From assembly GCA_019694875.1 (NCBI GenBank), contig JAIBBC010000001.1:930001-994000 (forward strand): a stretch of DNA of 64,000 nt, in the 5' to 3' direction. Each line of letters starts with the position of its first letter. Positions within the stretch are counted from its first letter, which is position 1. The notes beneath the pieces were generated by a model. The model saw only the letters and a program-made list of their open reading frames with translations, was not told where the DNA came from and did no database searches. This DNA is from Cyclobacteriaceae bacterium (GTDB lineage Bacteria; Bacteroidota; Bacteroidia; Cytophagales; Cyclobacteriaceae). Both the position numbers and the translations under genes were made by a program. Of this stretch, positions 53,939 through 62,811 are shown piece after piece.

Positions 53939-54261
53939 TTTACAGAAAGTTTAACCTTCGATAAACTCCACAGTTCGTCACGCATACTCTTGATTTCTGA
54001 CACCGCTTTCTTGCCTGCCTGAGTAATTTCATAGTATCGTTTGCTGCGGCCACCGCGTTGTTGCGTTGCGCCTCCCAGCCAGGATTTTAAAAATCCTTTT
54101 TCTTCAAGACGCGTAATGGTAGAATGCAGTGCACCAATGCTGATGCTGCGGTTACAACGTTTTTCAATTTCGAGTTGAATGGATACTCCGTATGCATCGT
54201 CACCCAGCGAGGCCACGGTTAGCAATACGAGTTCCTCAAATTCACCGAGGTAGGTTTTCAT
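53935..54261 (-). CDS. PadR family transcriptional regulator (second cassette)
   Basis: The 108-residue protein is a PadR winged-helix regulator: FEELVLLTVASLGDDAYGVSIQLEIEKR, then SIGALHSTITRLEEKGFLKSW and RGGRSKRYYEITQAGKKAV. It overlaps the start of the permease gene by four bases, so it controls its own operon. It begins MKTYLGEFEE, in line with the PadR forms found with prefix-domain-2 permeases in Cytophagales. Confidence 0.92.
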   Translation of the reverse strand: MKTYLGEFEELVLLTVASLGDDAYGVSIQLEIEKRCNRSISIGALHSTITRLEEKGFLKSWLGGATQQRGGRSKRYYEITQAGKKAVSEIKSMRDELWSLSKVKLSVK

Positions 54262-54328
54262 AGAAACAAGCCTTTACAACGGCCTTAACGGAAACATCAA
54301 AGATTAGTTTCTATTTTTCAGAAGAAAT

Positions 54329-54357
54329 GAAAAAATAAAAGGCCGCGTAACGGCCTT
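54329..54357 (-). terminator. Intrinsic terminator of the TlpA-type gene
   Basis: The 7-bp stem AAGGCCG / CGGCCTT (54339-54345 with 54351-54357) and five-base loop are followed on the minus strand by TTTTATTTTTT. It lies nine bases after the stop of the minus-strand gene. Confidence 0.8.
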
Positions 54358-54365
54358 GTTTGTTT

Positions 54366-55811
54366 TTAACGCTTCACATAAGCGGGGTACCCCAGCGCCT
54401 GGTCAAGTTGCGCGATCAGCTCATCTCCGCTTGACGGTCGTTTCGCATCGGTCGAAAATATTTTACCATCACGATCAATGACAATGTATCGCGGTATTCC
54501 ATTAACCTTATACGTTTTGGCAATAACCGAATCAAAATTACCCGGGTCATTTACCTGCAGCCCTTCAAAATCAGGATTTTCATTCAGATACTTCAGCCAC
54601 GTTTCTTTTTCCTCATCCACCGAAACATAGAGAAATACAATGTCATCGTTTTTCTTGTAGTGCTTTTTAATGTCTTTGGCATATGGGAACTCAGCGCGAC
54701 ATGGTCCGCACCAGGTTGCCCAGATGTCTATATAAACAACCTTGCCCTTTAAATCGGAAAGTTTGAATGGCCTTCCATCAACGTGTGTAGCCGCGAAATC
54801 AGGTGCAGGTTTTCCGGCCGACAGAGCACTCCATTCTTCAAACTGTGCAGTAAGGGTTTTGTTATAGGGCGATGATGGATATTGTGCCTGAAAATTTCTG
54901 AGTGTTGGTTCAATCTCTTTCACTTTTCCACGCCTTAAAAAAGATAAAATACCTTTTCCAATCATAAGTTGACGACCTTCTTCGGGAAGATGCATGGAAT
55001 CAACCTGTGCTATGTAACTATCAATTCTCCTCGAAACCGTGTCTGTTTTCGGTAGCCGCGACATCACAACCTGATAAAGCTGGTCTCCAAAATTGAAATT
55101 CTTATATCCTCTGGATGAAAGGGACAAAAGTTCATTATAAGCTTCTTCGCGTTCAACAGAATCCACTTCGAAGGAAGGGTACCCGTAAGCACTTAAATAT
55201 GAACTTAGTATTTGCAGGAAGTACGCAGTTTCCTGCGCTTTACTTGCTTCAAGATGATTTACAAAAGCTTCCGAAAAAAGCGGTTTGATGCTATCAATAA
55301 ATGAATCGTACTTTTTGAGGCGTTCATGAAAATCGGCCAGCACCAACGCGCTGTCTTTTTTACCGATAATGCTGTAAAAGGCCATTCCGCTTATAAAATT
55401 CCCAGCGGAATCCATCACGGATAATTTATTGCTGCCATTTCCACGGAGGTTTTTTGCAGGCGAACGGAACTTACCATCCGACTCGTAATAAATGCTGTCA
55501 CCAGCTTCAATAAAGATAGTTTGATAGATCTTACCGTTTCCATCGGGTGACTTGGCCTCCAACAATAATTCTTTCGGATTGGCGGCTTCTACCGTGAACG
55601 AAAACAATCCGTCAGCTGACGTGGTAACCGTATCGATATAAATCGGAATGCTGAAATTCAACTCACTTCCATGATCGCGCACCAAAAGTGTAAGCGGTTT
55701 ATCAACACCCGTGTATTTACCGGATAGTTGTGCCGTTGTTATTTTTTTCTCCTGGCACGAAGTGAAAAGTACCACTGCCAGCAGAGTAATTAGCGATAAT
55801 TTATTTGACAT
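54366..55811 (-). CDS. TlpA-family thioredoxin-like lipoprotein with N-terminal DUF4369-like domain
   Basis: The 481-residue product has a lipoprotein signal with lipobox FTSC and Cys19. A beta-rich domain of about 90 residues (GKYTGVDKPLTLLVRD ... IFIEAGDSIYYES) resembles DUF4369, then a helical middle, and a C-terminal thioredoxin fold at about 335-475. The fold has the active site WCGPC (367-371) and cis-proline at 440 (GIPRY). It is a membrane-anchored thiol-disulfide protein facing the periplasm, of the TlpA/ResA type. Proteins of this plan are expanded in Bacteroidota, and their clients are not known. It is transcribed alone. Confidence 0.9.
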   Translation of the reverse strand: MSNKLSLITLLAVVLFTSCQEKKITTAQLSGKYTGVDKPLTLLVRDHGSELNFSIPIYIDTVTTSADGLFSFTVEAANPKELLLEAKSPDGNGKIYQTIFIEAGDSIYYESDGKFRSPAKNLRGNGSNKLSVMDSAGNFISGMAFYSIIGKKDSALVLADFHERLKKYDSFIDSIKPLFSEAFVNHLEASKAQETAYFLQILSSYLSAYGYPSFEVDSVEREEAYNELLSLSSRGYKNFNFGDQLYQVVMSRLPKTDTVSRRIDSYIAQVDSMHLPEEGRQLMIGKGILSFLRRGKVKEIEPTLRNFQAQYPSSPYNKTLTAQFEEWSALSAGKPAPDFAATHVDGRPFKLSDLKGKVVYIDIWATWCGPCRAEFPYAKDIKKHYKKNDDIVFLYVSVDEEKETWLKYLNENPDFEGLQVNDPGNFDSVIAKTYKVNGIPRYIVIDRDGKIFSTDAKRPSSGDELIAQLDQALGYPAYVKR

Positions 55812-55926
55812 GGTAGAAGGCTTTGGTTATACAGGCAAGATGACTTAAAGTTGATAAAAGTTTTGAGCAGATGGGAGCAGAAGACAGCTTCCCGCTTTTA
55901 ATCATCTAAAGTCCCGTATTGTCACT

Positions 55927-55947
55927 GTACACTTTTGTAAAATGTAC
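55927..55947. promoter_or_regulatory. Imperfect palindrome, possible operator
   Basis: GTACACTTTTGTAAAATGTAC has 10-base arms with two mismatches around a central G, in the 245-base gap between the TlpA-type gene and the glycine-zipper gene. Nothing else is recognisable in that gap. Confidence 0.3.
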
Positions 55948-56056
55948 TGTTCATTTTCCAACAGGTTACAAATGAGGAGGCCGAAATTCAGCGATCCAGA
56001 AGGGTTTTTACGTTCTGAACGATTTTTGTAAGCCTTAGCGCGTAAATCATATAACC

Positions 56057-56353
56057 ATGACACGCTCTAACACCCGCTCCGGAACGTCAACCATTTTGAT
56101 AGTTCTGCTGATCATTTTCACCTTCCCGATCTGGATTGGGTTAGCCGGAGGATTATTCGGCCTCGTCATGGGATTAATTGGAGCCGCCATCGGCATCGTA
56201 GCCGGAGTTTTCGGAGCCGTGATTGGCGGCATCGCAGGCGCGTTTGGGGGCATGTTCGGATGGCATGGATCATTTGGCTGTAACGTTCTGCTTGCTGTAG
56301 CGCTTGTATTCGCAATCGTGATGCTGGCCAAATCAACCAGTCGCAAGCAGTGA
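56057..56353 (+). CDS. Small glycine/alanine-rich membrane protein
   Basis: The 98-residue protein has an N-terminal helix (TILIVLLIIFTFPIWIGL), then a long glycine-zipper region (GGLFGLVMGLIGAAIGIV ... GGIAGAFGGMFGW) and a third hydrophobic segment (NVLLAVALVFAIVMLA). Glycine-zipper segments pack tightly in membranes and are common in stress-linked small proteins. The family is not recognised. It ends two bases from a convergent gene. Confidence 0.7.
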   Translation: MTRSNTRSGTSTILIVLLIIFTFPIWIGLAGGLFGLVMGLIGAAIGIVAGVFGAVIGGIAGAFGGMFGWHGSFGCNVLLAVALVFAIVMLAKSTSRKQ

Positions 56354-56355
56354 TC

Positions 56356-56742
56356 TTACGTTACCGGATGTTTGTTATACAATCCGGGATTTAAAAAGTA
56401 GTGACTGTAGACCGGATAGCGCTTGACAAGTTGAAGTACAGGACGTTTCCCTTTTGAGAAGTCTACTTTGTAGTAGAACTCGTACCCTTTCGTAACGCGA
56501 ACGTCTTTTCGCAATACATACCACTCTTTATCGTTTGGATTGAGCACCTTCACCATCACGTGGTATAATCCCGGATTACTTTTAATTCGCACAAACGATT
56601 GGGGCTGTGACATGCGCAGCTGACCGTTAATGTAAACCTGAAACTTGGAATTTTTTTCTGTTTGAATGGCAATGCCGGAGATATAGGCAAACGCAGATTG
56701 AACAGATGCAACGAGAATCAGGACAACAACCAACCGCTTCAT
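56356..56742 (-). CDS. Secreted protein of unknown function
   Basis: The 128-residue product has a signal peptide (MKRLVVVLILVASVQSAFA). The mature part has short beta-strand-like segments (FQVYINGQLRM, GLYHVMVKVLNPNDKEWYVLRKDV, YEFYYKVDFSKG), a pattern like a PEGA or DUF4476-N-type beta sandwich. There is no motif to suggest an activity. It is transcribed alone and converges on the small membrane protein gene. Confidence 0.65.
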   Translation of the reverse strand: MKRLVVVLILVASVQSAFAYISGIAIQTEKNSKFQVYINGQLRMSQPQSFVRIKSNPGLYHVMVKVLNPNDKEWYVLRKDVRVTKGYEFYYKVDFSKGKRPVLQLVKRYPVYSHYFLNPGLYNKHPVT

Positions 56743-56839
56743 AACAACTCTGTTTTGTCGATAAATGCAACCTTCATGCCACCGCAGGAAGCATCTGCAT
56801 TTAAAAACGAAAGTTTACAGATTAATGTTGCTGAAGTTG

Positions 56840-57823
56840 TTAATTGAGCTTCATTTCAGCCTTCATGCCCTTAATAAAATTTTGAAGAGCCTGTTGCCAG
56901 TTTGTATCAGCATCCCATTTCGTGCCCAGAAACACGTTTCCGGAATCGATATGCCTGACGTAAAACTTGTATACTTCAGTATCAGCCGGAATATTTTTGA
57001 GCTGAACCTCCGTGGCGGGATAGGTTACTGAAACAAATGCACTTTCCGATTGTGTAACGGCATAGCCAAGAAGTTCTTTAGCAATGCCGCCACGCGCGTG
57101 CACAACACACAAGACATACAGAAAGCCTTTGTTGCGTAGCTCTTTTTCGGCAACACTATTATCCGTAAGCTGATACCGTAACGGGTAACTTTTGAAAATT
57201 TCGGAGAGCTCGCGGGTTGCAACCGTGTCGGAAAATTTAGGAATGGCAAGATTGTCGACTTTCAAATCATACGCGAACGTTTCGCTGCGCGAACCTTCGA
57301 TAATTTTAACAGGCAAATCCGTTTCGGCCACTTCATTGATTAAAAGATTTTTTTTCTGGTAGGCCGACAGAGCTGAGCGATAGATGTCGTTCGTTAGCTG
57401 CGAAAGCGTTGATGCACTCGTGCTCCATGCTGTTTGGCCAGCATCAACAAAATCAGGTTTACTATTATACAATGTCAGGTAAGCGGTAAAGCCTGAAGTT
57501 CTTTTTTGAATGAAGAGAATACAGGAAATCTCGCGTCTGTTGAAATACTTATTGTATGCCTTTTCGGCATCTCCACCTGCCAAAATCTGATCTGTTGCGA
57601 AATAGGCTACCGCATCAATACCGGCCCTTACCATGCCCTCGTGAATGGTTGCGACATCTTTATTCGAGATACTGCCGGTGTGAAGTACAACCGTGCGCTT
57701 GCTCATAATCTCTTCCGGGATCGGGCCCGGCTTTAATCGCGCAAGCAGCCGTTCTTCTGAAAGAAATTGCGCTTCCGCGAAAGCGGGAAAAATCAGAAAG
57801 GCAAGCAGAATAAATCTCATCAT
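56840..57823 (-). CDS. Secreted protein of unknown function
   Basis: From ATG 57823 the product is 327 residues with a signal peptide (MMRFILLAFLIFPAFAEAQ). The mature part contains RTVVLHTGSISNKDVATIHEGM, ISCILFIQKRTSGFTAYLTLYN and ELLGYAVTQSESAFVSVTYP, the last two looking like beta-strands in a nucleotide-free alpha/beta domain. I do not recognise the family. The frame is open a further 24 codons, but these overlap the next gene and contain no signal peptide. It lies 40 bases downstream of the Rieske gene and may share its transcript. Confidence 0.65.
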   Translation of the reverse strand: MMRFILLAFLIFPAFAEAQFLSEERLLARLKPGPIPEEIMSKRTVVLHTGSISNKDVATIHEGMVRAGIDAVAYFATDQILAGGDAEKAYNKYFNRREISCILFIQKRTSGFTAYLTLYNSKPDFVDAGQTAWSTSASTLSQLTNDIYRSALSAYQKKNLLINEVAETDLPVKIIEGSRSETFAYDLKVDNLAIPKFSDTVATRELSEIFKSYPLRYQLTDNSVAEKELRNKGFLYVLCVVHARGGIAKELLGYAVTQSESAFVSVTYPATEVQLKNIPADTEVYKFYVRHIDSGNVFLGTKWDADTNWQQALQNFIKGMKAEMKLN

Positions 57824-57863
57824 GGTTAAACGCAAACCGGCCGCACGTATTTTAAGCAAGTTA

Positions 57864-58184
57864 TTAAATGCCGATAAAAAAACCTGAGTCGTCAATTTTT
57901 ACCGGATACGTTTTCAGATCGCGCGAACGGGACGACAATTCCTGACCTGTTTGCAGGTTAAAACAATAGTTGTGCAACGGACAAATGATTTCGCCCAGGT
58001 AATTTATTGATCCCTGGCTTAGCGATGCACCGCTGTGTGTGCATGAGTCCTGAACTGCAAAAAAACGGTTATTATGATTTACAAGGCAAATGCGTTGCCC
58101 GTTGGCAATAACAAGTTGGGGCTTATTGTTTTGAATCCGTTGCAGTGCCTCTTGTTCTCCGGAAAATACCTTCAGCCATTCCAT
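57864..58184 (-). CDS. Rieske [2Fe-2S] domain protein
   Basis: The 106-residue protein is a single Rieske domain with the two cluster motifs CTHSGA (Cys48, His50) and CPLHNYCF (Cys68, His71). It is the small ferredoxin form (bphF/NirD-like) that carries electrons to oxygenases or nitrite reductase. The matching oxygenase or reductase is not in the window, so its partner is unknown. It is divergent from the M20 hydrolase gene over 49 bases. Confidence 0.92.
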   Translation of the reverse strand: MEWLKVFSGEQEALQRIQNNKPQLVIANGQRICLVNHNNRFFAVQDSCTHSGASLSQGSINYLGEIICPLHNYCFNLQTGQELSSRSRDLKTYPVKIDDSGFFIGI

Positions 58185-58233
58185 ACTTTGCGAAGATGAT
58201 GTTTTTTCTCAACTTGATTGCAAACTTGTTGAT

Positions 58234-59544
58234 ATGCTGAAAATTTCTTCTGTTACCGCAGGGCTCGTTTTTATAGCGAGTGTTTCTTACGCCCAGGTGA
58301 GTACATCGCTCCAGACAAAAATCGACAAGCAGGCTAAAGAGATGGAGCAGAAAATGGTTCAATGGAGAAGAGACTTCCATGAACACCCCGAATTATCGAA
58401 TCGTGAATTCAAAACGGCTGCGAAAGTTGCAGAGCATTTGAAGTCGCTCGGGATTGAAGTTCAAACCGGAATAGCACATACCGGAGTTGTGGGAATTTTA
58501 AAAGGGGGCAAACCCGGACCGGTTGTCGCGCTTCGTGCCGACATGGATGCATTGCCTGTAACGGAACGAAACAGTTTGTCCTTCGCTTCAAAAGAAAAGA
58601 CAACATTCAACGGTCTTGAAACCGGTGTGATGCATGCGTGTGGCCACGATGCGCACGTTGCAATATTGATGAGTGTTGCCGAAGTGCTTTCGAAAAACAA
58701 AAACGATCTAAAAGGAACCGTCAAGTTTATCTTTCAGCCGGCTGAAGAAGGTGCACCCGCAGGTGAAAAAGGCGGAGCGGGGTTGATGGTCGAGGAAGGC
58801 GTACTCAACAATCCCAAAGTTGATGTGATTTTCGGATTGCACGTTCGTGCGATCAGCAAACTGGGCGTGATTGAATATCGGCCAAAAGGATTCATGGCAG
58901 CATCTGACTGGTTCACGATAAAAGTTTATGGCAAACAATCGCATGGCTCACGGCCGTGGCTCGGTGTCGACCCGATTGTTGTCTCTTCGCAGATCATTGC
59001 GGGCCTTCAAACCATCGTAAGCCGTCAAACTGATTTAACACAGGCAGCGGCAGTGATCAGCATTGGAAGAATAAACTCGGGTATTCGCGAGAACATTATA
59101 CCCGAGACTTTAGAAATGTCGGGAACGATTCGAACATTCGATCCGCAGATGCAAAATATCATTCATGAAAAAATAAAACTTACCGCAACCAACATTGCTG
59201 AAAGCGCAGGCGCACGGGCGGAGGTAATTATCGATAAAAAGATGCCGGTGACATTCAACAATGAAAAACTTACCAAACAAATGGCGGCCAGCTTGAAACA
59301 CGCGGCAGGCGATAACAACGTTGTTGAGATTCCTCCTGACACAGGTTCCGAAGATTTTGCATACTACGTTGAGAAAGTTCCGGGAATGTTTTTCTTCGTA
59401 GGCGCCTGTCCACCGGACGCAGATCCTGCGAAAGCAGCCTCCCACCACACGCCAGATTTTATGATGGATGAAGGAAGTATGTTGGTTGGACTGAAAGCTA
59501 TGCTGCAGCTAACGCTTGATTACATGTACGCACCGGCTAAATAG
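58234..59544 (+). CDS. M20 family amidohydrolase (secreted)
   Basis: The 436-residue product begins with a signal peptide (ISSVTAGLVFIASVSYAQ) and then follows the M20D/IAA-amino-acid hydrolase plan: WRRDFHEHPELSNREF, ALRADMDALPV, MHACGHDAHVAI with Cys136 and His138, QPAEEG at 168-173, and a late PDTGSEDFAYY. It binds two metal ions and cleaves an N-acyl amino acid or dipeptide in the periplasm. The substrate is not known. It is monocistronic and convergent with the SDR gene. Confidence 0.92.
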   Translation: MLKISSVTAGLVFIASVSYAQVSTSLQTKIDKQAKEMEQKMVQWRRDFHEHPELSNREFKTAAKVAEHLKSLGIEVQTGIAHTGVVGILKGGKPGPVVALRADMDALPVTERNSLSFASKEKTTFNGLETGVMHACGHDAHVAILMSVAEVLSKNKNDLKGTVKFIFQPAEEGAPAGEKGGAGLMVEEGVLNNPKVDVIFGLHVRAISKLGVIEYRPKGFMAASDWFTIKVYGKQSHGSRPWLGVDPIVVSSQIIAGLQTIVSRQTDLTQAAAVISIGRINSGIRENIIPETLEMSGTIRTFDPQMQNIIHEKIKLTATNIAESAGARAEVIIDKKMPVTFNNEKLTKQMAASLKHAAGDNNVVEIPPDTGSEDFAYYVEKVPGMFFFVGACPPDADPAKAASHHTPDFMMDEGSMLVGLKAMLQLTLDYMYAPAK

Positions 59545-59556
59545 TACCCGCAAATT

Positions 59557-60369
59557 CTACTCGTACATATCTTTCATTCGCTTCTGCGAATACATAATGA
59601 TGCGGATGACGAGGCTTGGAAAATATCGCACCATGAACGCGTTTAGTTTTCCGATAATTGTAAGCACGGTTTTAAACTGGCGGTTTTTAATGGACCGGAG
59701 TATTGCTTTTGCAACCTGCTCGCGTGTCTGCTGAAGATAAGGCGGACGTGAAGCAACCGGCACCAGCTCACCTTTAGCGTTTAACACACGTTTGTCGTCT
59801 TCATTTTGTGTGAAGCCAACATGAACAATACCGACATGAACGCCTGAACCATCAAGTTCGATTTTCATCGATTGAGCTAAGGCGGTAAGTGCCATTTTTC
59901 CTGCACTGTATGCAGAACCGGTTGGCATACCGTGCATTCCGGCCGCGCTTGAGATGAACGTGATGCTGCCTTTTGTCTTTTTAAGATGCGGCAACGCATA
60001 CCAGGCAGGAAAAGCCGACCCGTTAATGTTACTGTGAATAATCTGCGCAAAAACTTCCGGCTGAAGTTTCTCAAACTTTTCACGCATGCTGACGCTGGCG
60101 TTGGTAATCAGAATATCGAGTTTACCGTACGTGTCAATAGTCTGACTGATTAGCTTCCCGCAATCGGCAGGTGATGTAATATCACATGGAATCGCGATCA
60201 CGTCATATCCTTTGGCTTTCAGCTCTTCGAAAGCATTTTGCAGTCGTTCGGGATTTCTTCCGTTCAAAACCACTTTCGCACCCTGAGCACACAGTTCATG
60301 CGCAGTGGCTTTGCCGATACCCATTCCCGAACCGGTGATGATCGCTACTTTATCTTTGAAAAACGACAT
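59557..60369 (-). CDS. SDR family oxidoreductase
   Basis: The 270-residue protein is a classical short-chain dehydrogenase. It has the NAD(P) motif GSGMGIG (13-19), NAS (91-92 region) and the active site Ser140/141, Tyr154 and Lys158 (YSAGK). A C-terminal helical addition (FMVRYFPSLVIRIIMYSQK) may sit on the membrane, as in DltE- and retinol-type members. The substrate cannot be told. It lies one base after the epimerase gene and is most likely in one operon with it. Confidence 0.9.
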   Translation of the reverse strand: MSFFKDKVAIITGSGMGIGKATAHELCAQGAKVVLNGRNPERLQNAFEELKAKGYDVIAIPCDITSPADCGKLISQTIDTYGKLDILITNASVSMREKFEKLQPEVFAQIIHSNINGSAFPAWYALPHLKKTKGSITFISSAAGMHGMPTGSAYSAGKMALTALAQSMKIELDGSGVHVGIVHVGFTQNEDDKRVLNAKGELVPVASRPPYLQQTREQVAKAILRSIKNRQFKTVLTIIGKLNAFMVRYFPSLVIRIIMYSQKRMKDMYE

Positions 60370-60370
60370 G

Positions 60371-61357
60371 CTACTTTAAATATCCGTTTTCTTTTAACCA
60401 TTCAAACGACTCACGAATTCCGGTTTCAACAGGAGTTTGCGGAAGGTCGAGTTCTTTTCTTGCTTTCGCAGGACTGTAATAATGTTCATCTGCTGAAATC
60501 CGCGCAAGCGGATAACTGATGGCTGGTGCGTTGCCGGTGAGGTTCCCCGTCAGCGAACCGATTCGTCCGTACAATTTTGCAAAGAATGAAGGAATCGCCA
60601 GCGAAGGCGGTTTAACGCCAACCGTGTTCGCTATTTTCGTAAATATTTCTTTGTACGATAAATTTTCATTGCCAAGAATATAGCACTCACCAATTCTGCC
60701 TTTTGTTAAAGCATTGGCAATGGCAACAGCTGCATCTTTTGCACACAAATAATTTCTTCCGCCTTTTGTAAAACCCGGAACCTTCCTTTTGTACAACGCT
60801 ACAATCATGGCACCTGAACTGGGTGTTGAATCGTACGGTCCGAACATGAAAGTCGGGTTAACGATCACAGCAGGCAATGAATTTTTTTTCACTTCTTCCA
60901 GCACAACCCGCATGGCCTTATACTTCGAATCCATGTAGTCTAAACCATACGTGGCGGATTTATACGGATTACCCTCAACGCCCGGTTGCTCTTTCGAACC
61001 GAAGCCAAACGAGTTGGCAGTTCCCACATAAATCAATCGTGCAATATTGTTTTTATAAACTGCTGTGATGATGTTCTTCGTTCCTTCGAGGTTTACTTTG
61101 TTGATGATCTCCGAGCGAATTGGCCAAACAGCTGTGCTTGCCGCACAATGAATGATGGCGTCACATCCCGCTGCAGCGTTAACTACTTCTTCAGGATTGA
61201 GGAGGTTTCCCGGAAACTTTTCAATCGCCAGACCTTCCAGCGTTTTCTGCTGACGGCCGGGCTGAACAAACGCCCGAATGCTGTGCCCGCGTAACAATAA
61301 CTCGCGAACGAGATTACTCCCTAAAAGCCCATCAGCACCCGTAACCAGAATTTTCAT
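60371..61357 (-). CDS. NAD-dependent epimerase/dehydratase family protein
   Basis: From ATG 61357 the protein is 328 residues. It starts MKILVTGADGLLGSNLVREL with the NAD motif GADGLLG (7-13), has IHCAAS for the second contact and DYMDSKYKAMR as the YxxxK site. It is of the extended SDR type close to dihydroflavonol reductase and 3-beta-hydroxysteroid dehydrogenase proteins. The open frame extends 66 codons upstream through the 37-base gap into rlmI and is not used. It is co-directional with the SDR gene. Confidence 0.88.
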   Translation of the reverse strand: MKILVTGADGLLGSNLVRELLLRGHSIRAFVQPGRQQKTLEGLAIEKFPGNLLNPEEVVNAAAGCDAIIHCAASTAVWPIRSEIINKVNLEGTKNIITAVYKNNIARLIYVGTANSFGFGSKEQPGVEGNPYKSATYGLDYMDSKYKAMRVVLEEVKKNSLPAVIVNPTFMFGPYDSTPSSGAMIVALYKRKVPGFTKGGRNYLCAKDAAVAIANALTKGRIGECYILGNENLSYKEIFTKIANTVGVKPPSLAIPSFFAKLYGRIGSLTGNLTGNAPAISYPLARISADEHYYSPAKARKELDLPQTPVETGIRESFEWLKENGYLK

Positions 61358-61394
61358 GCAGTGAATTAAGCAGCAAAGATATTTAAAAGGAAGA

Positions 61395-62579
61395 TTATGC
61401 CACGTACAGCACGAGCCCCTTGAGGTATTCCCCTTCCGGATGAAACATGGAAACCGGATGATCGGGCGACTGCGTAAGCTGGTAGAGAACTTTAACATCA
61501 CGGCCCGCCTGTATCGCGGCCGAAACAACCGTATCATAAAACAATTGCCGGTCAACCACCTGCGAGCATGAGAAGGTGAAAAGTATTCCGCCTTTCTTAA
61601 TCACTTTCATCGCTTCTGCATTCAATCGCTGGTAACCCTTTACAGCCTGATGCCGGGCATCACGATGTTTGGCGAACGCAGGCGGATCGAGAATAATCAG
61701 ATCATACACATCGTTTTTGTCTTTTAAAAATTCGAACGTGTCAATGGCGAAGCACTCATGTTGCGTTGCGCTGAAACCATTCAGCTCGATATTTTTGCGG
61801 GTAAGCTCAATTGCCTTTTCTGAAGCATCCACGGAATGAACTAAAGCAGCTGATCCCTGAAGTGCATAAACCGAGAATCCCCCGGTATAACAGAATGTGT
61901 TAAGTACTTTTTTGCCGGAAGAGAATTCACTCAATAATTTTCGATTCTCGCGCTGATCGAGAAAAAATCCGGTTTTCTGTCCTTCTTCCCAGTCGACATA
62001 AAATTTATGTGCATGCTCCAGCACAACATGCGGTACTGCCGCCATTCCAAACAAGTATCCGTCTTGCTGTGCTTCCTTAACTTTTCCGGGAAGCGTTGCT
62101 TTGCTTTTGTAGTAAACGGCAATGAGTTTTTGGCCCAACACTTTCCGCAACGCTTCCGATATCAGATTCCGGTCGGCATGCATGCCAAACGAATGCGCCT
62201 GAACTACCGCAACGCCTTCGTAAAAGTCAATGATTAGTCCCGGCAGGCCATCGCCCTCACCATGAATCAGCCGAAAGGCTGTTGTATCGTTGGATACAAT
62301 GCCGGCCTTCTCACGCAGTGTGTAGGCAGCTTCGATTTTTTCGCGATACAAATCCGCTGAGGGTTCTGCTTTCAGGAAGCTCAGCATCCGAACTGCTATT
62401 GAGCCATTTTGATAATGACCGTGGCCCAGAACTTTCCCCCCGGCTGAGACAACCGTTACCCAGTCGCCATCCATTACCGCGCCTTCCAGTTTGCCGATTG
62501 CACCTGAGAAAATCCACGGATGAAACCGTTGGATGGAGAATTCTTTACCCTTTTTAAGCTGGACCCGGCCTTTAATCAT
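61395..62579 (-). CDS. rlmI: Class I SAM-dependent rRNA methyltransferase RlmI-like
   Basis: The 394-residue protein has an N-terminal PUA domain (HPWIFSGAI, 20-28), the family motif LDQREN (207-212) and a methyltransferase core with FCYTGGFSV (229-237) and the catalytic motif DPPAF (298-302), then FTFSCSQVV with the conserved cysteine. These are the marks of RlmI, which makes m5C1962 of 23S rRNA. Bacteroidota homologues differ from RlmI in part, so the exact nucleotide is inferred. It is co-directional with the epimerase-SDR pair, with a 37-base gap. Confidence 0.9.
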   Translation of the reverse strand: MIKGRVQLKKGKEFSIQRFHPWIFSGAIGKLEGAVMDGDWVTVVSAGGKVLGHGHYQNGSIAVRMLSFLKAEPSADLYREKIEAAYTLREKAGIVSNDTTAFRLIHGEGDGLPGLIIDFYEGVAVVQAHSFGMHADRNLISEALRKVLGQKLIAVYYKSKATLPGKVKEAQQDGYLFGMAAVPHVVLEHAHKFYVDWEEGQKTGFFLDQRENRKLLSEFSSGKKVLNTFCYTGGFSVYALQGSAALVHSVDASEKAIELTRKNIELNGFSATQHECFAIDTFEFLKDKNDVYDLIILDPPAFAKHRDARHQAVKGYQRLNAEAMKVIKKGGILFTFSCSQVVDRQLFYDTVVSAAIQAGRDVKVLYQLTQSPDHPVSMFHPEGEYLKGLVLYVA

Positions 62580-62667
62580 GCCGCGAAGTACGAAAAAACA
62601 GGAGCGGTTTTCAAACTATTTGGCCGGCTAAAGCCGTCTTTGGTAGTTGAACCAAAGGCCCAGACAA

Positions 62668-62686
62668 ATCGTATTTAGTATACGAT
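62668..62686. promoter_or_regulatory. Palindrome upstream of the HtrA-type protease gene
   Basis: ATCGTAT-TTAGT-ATACGAT is a perfect inverted repeat with 7-base arms and a 5-base spacer in the 232-base divergent gap between rlmI and the protease gene. It may bind a regulator. No convincing -7 element was found near it. Confidence 0.3.
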
Positions 62687-62811
62687 CGAAATCGCAGGCG
62701 CAGGAGTACAAGAAAGTCATGTTCAGCGCGTTAAAAACTGACAAATTTTCCTTCCGGGTATTTCTGCCCGCTTTTTGCATAAGACGAAACACTTTAAAAT
62801 AGAGACAGAAT

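Noticed and set aside
61358-61555. In-frame extension of the epimerase gene into rlmI
   Set aside because: It lacks any conserved residues before the NAD motif and overlaps rlmI by over 150 bases.
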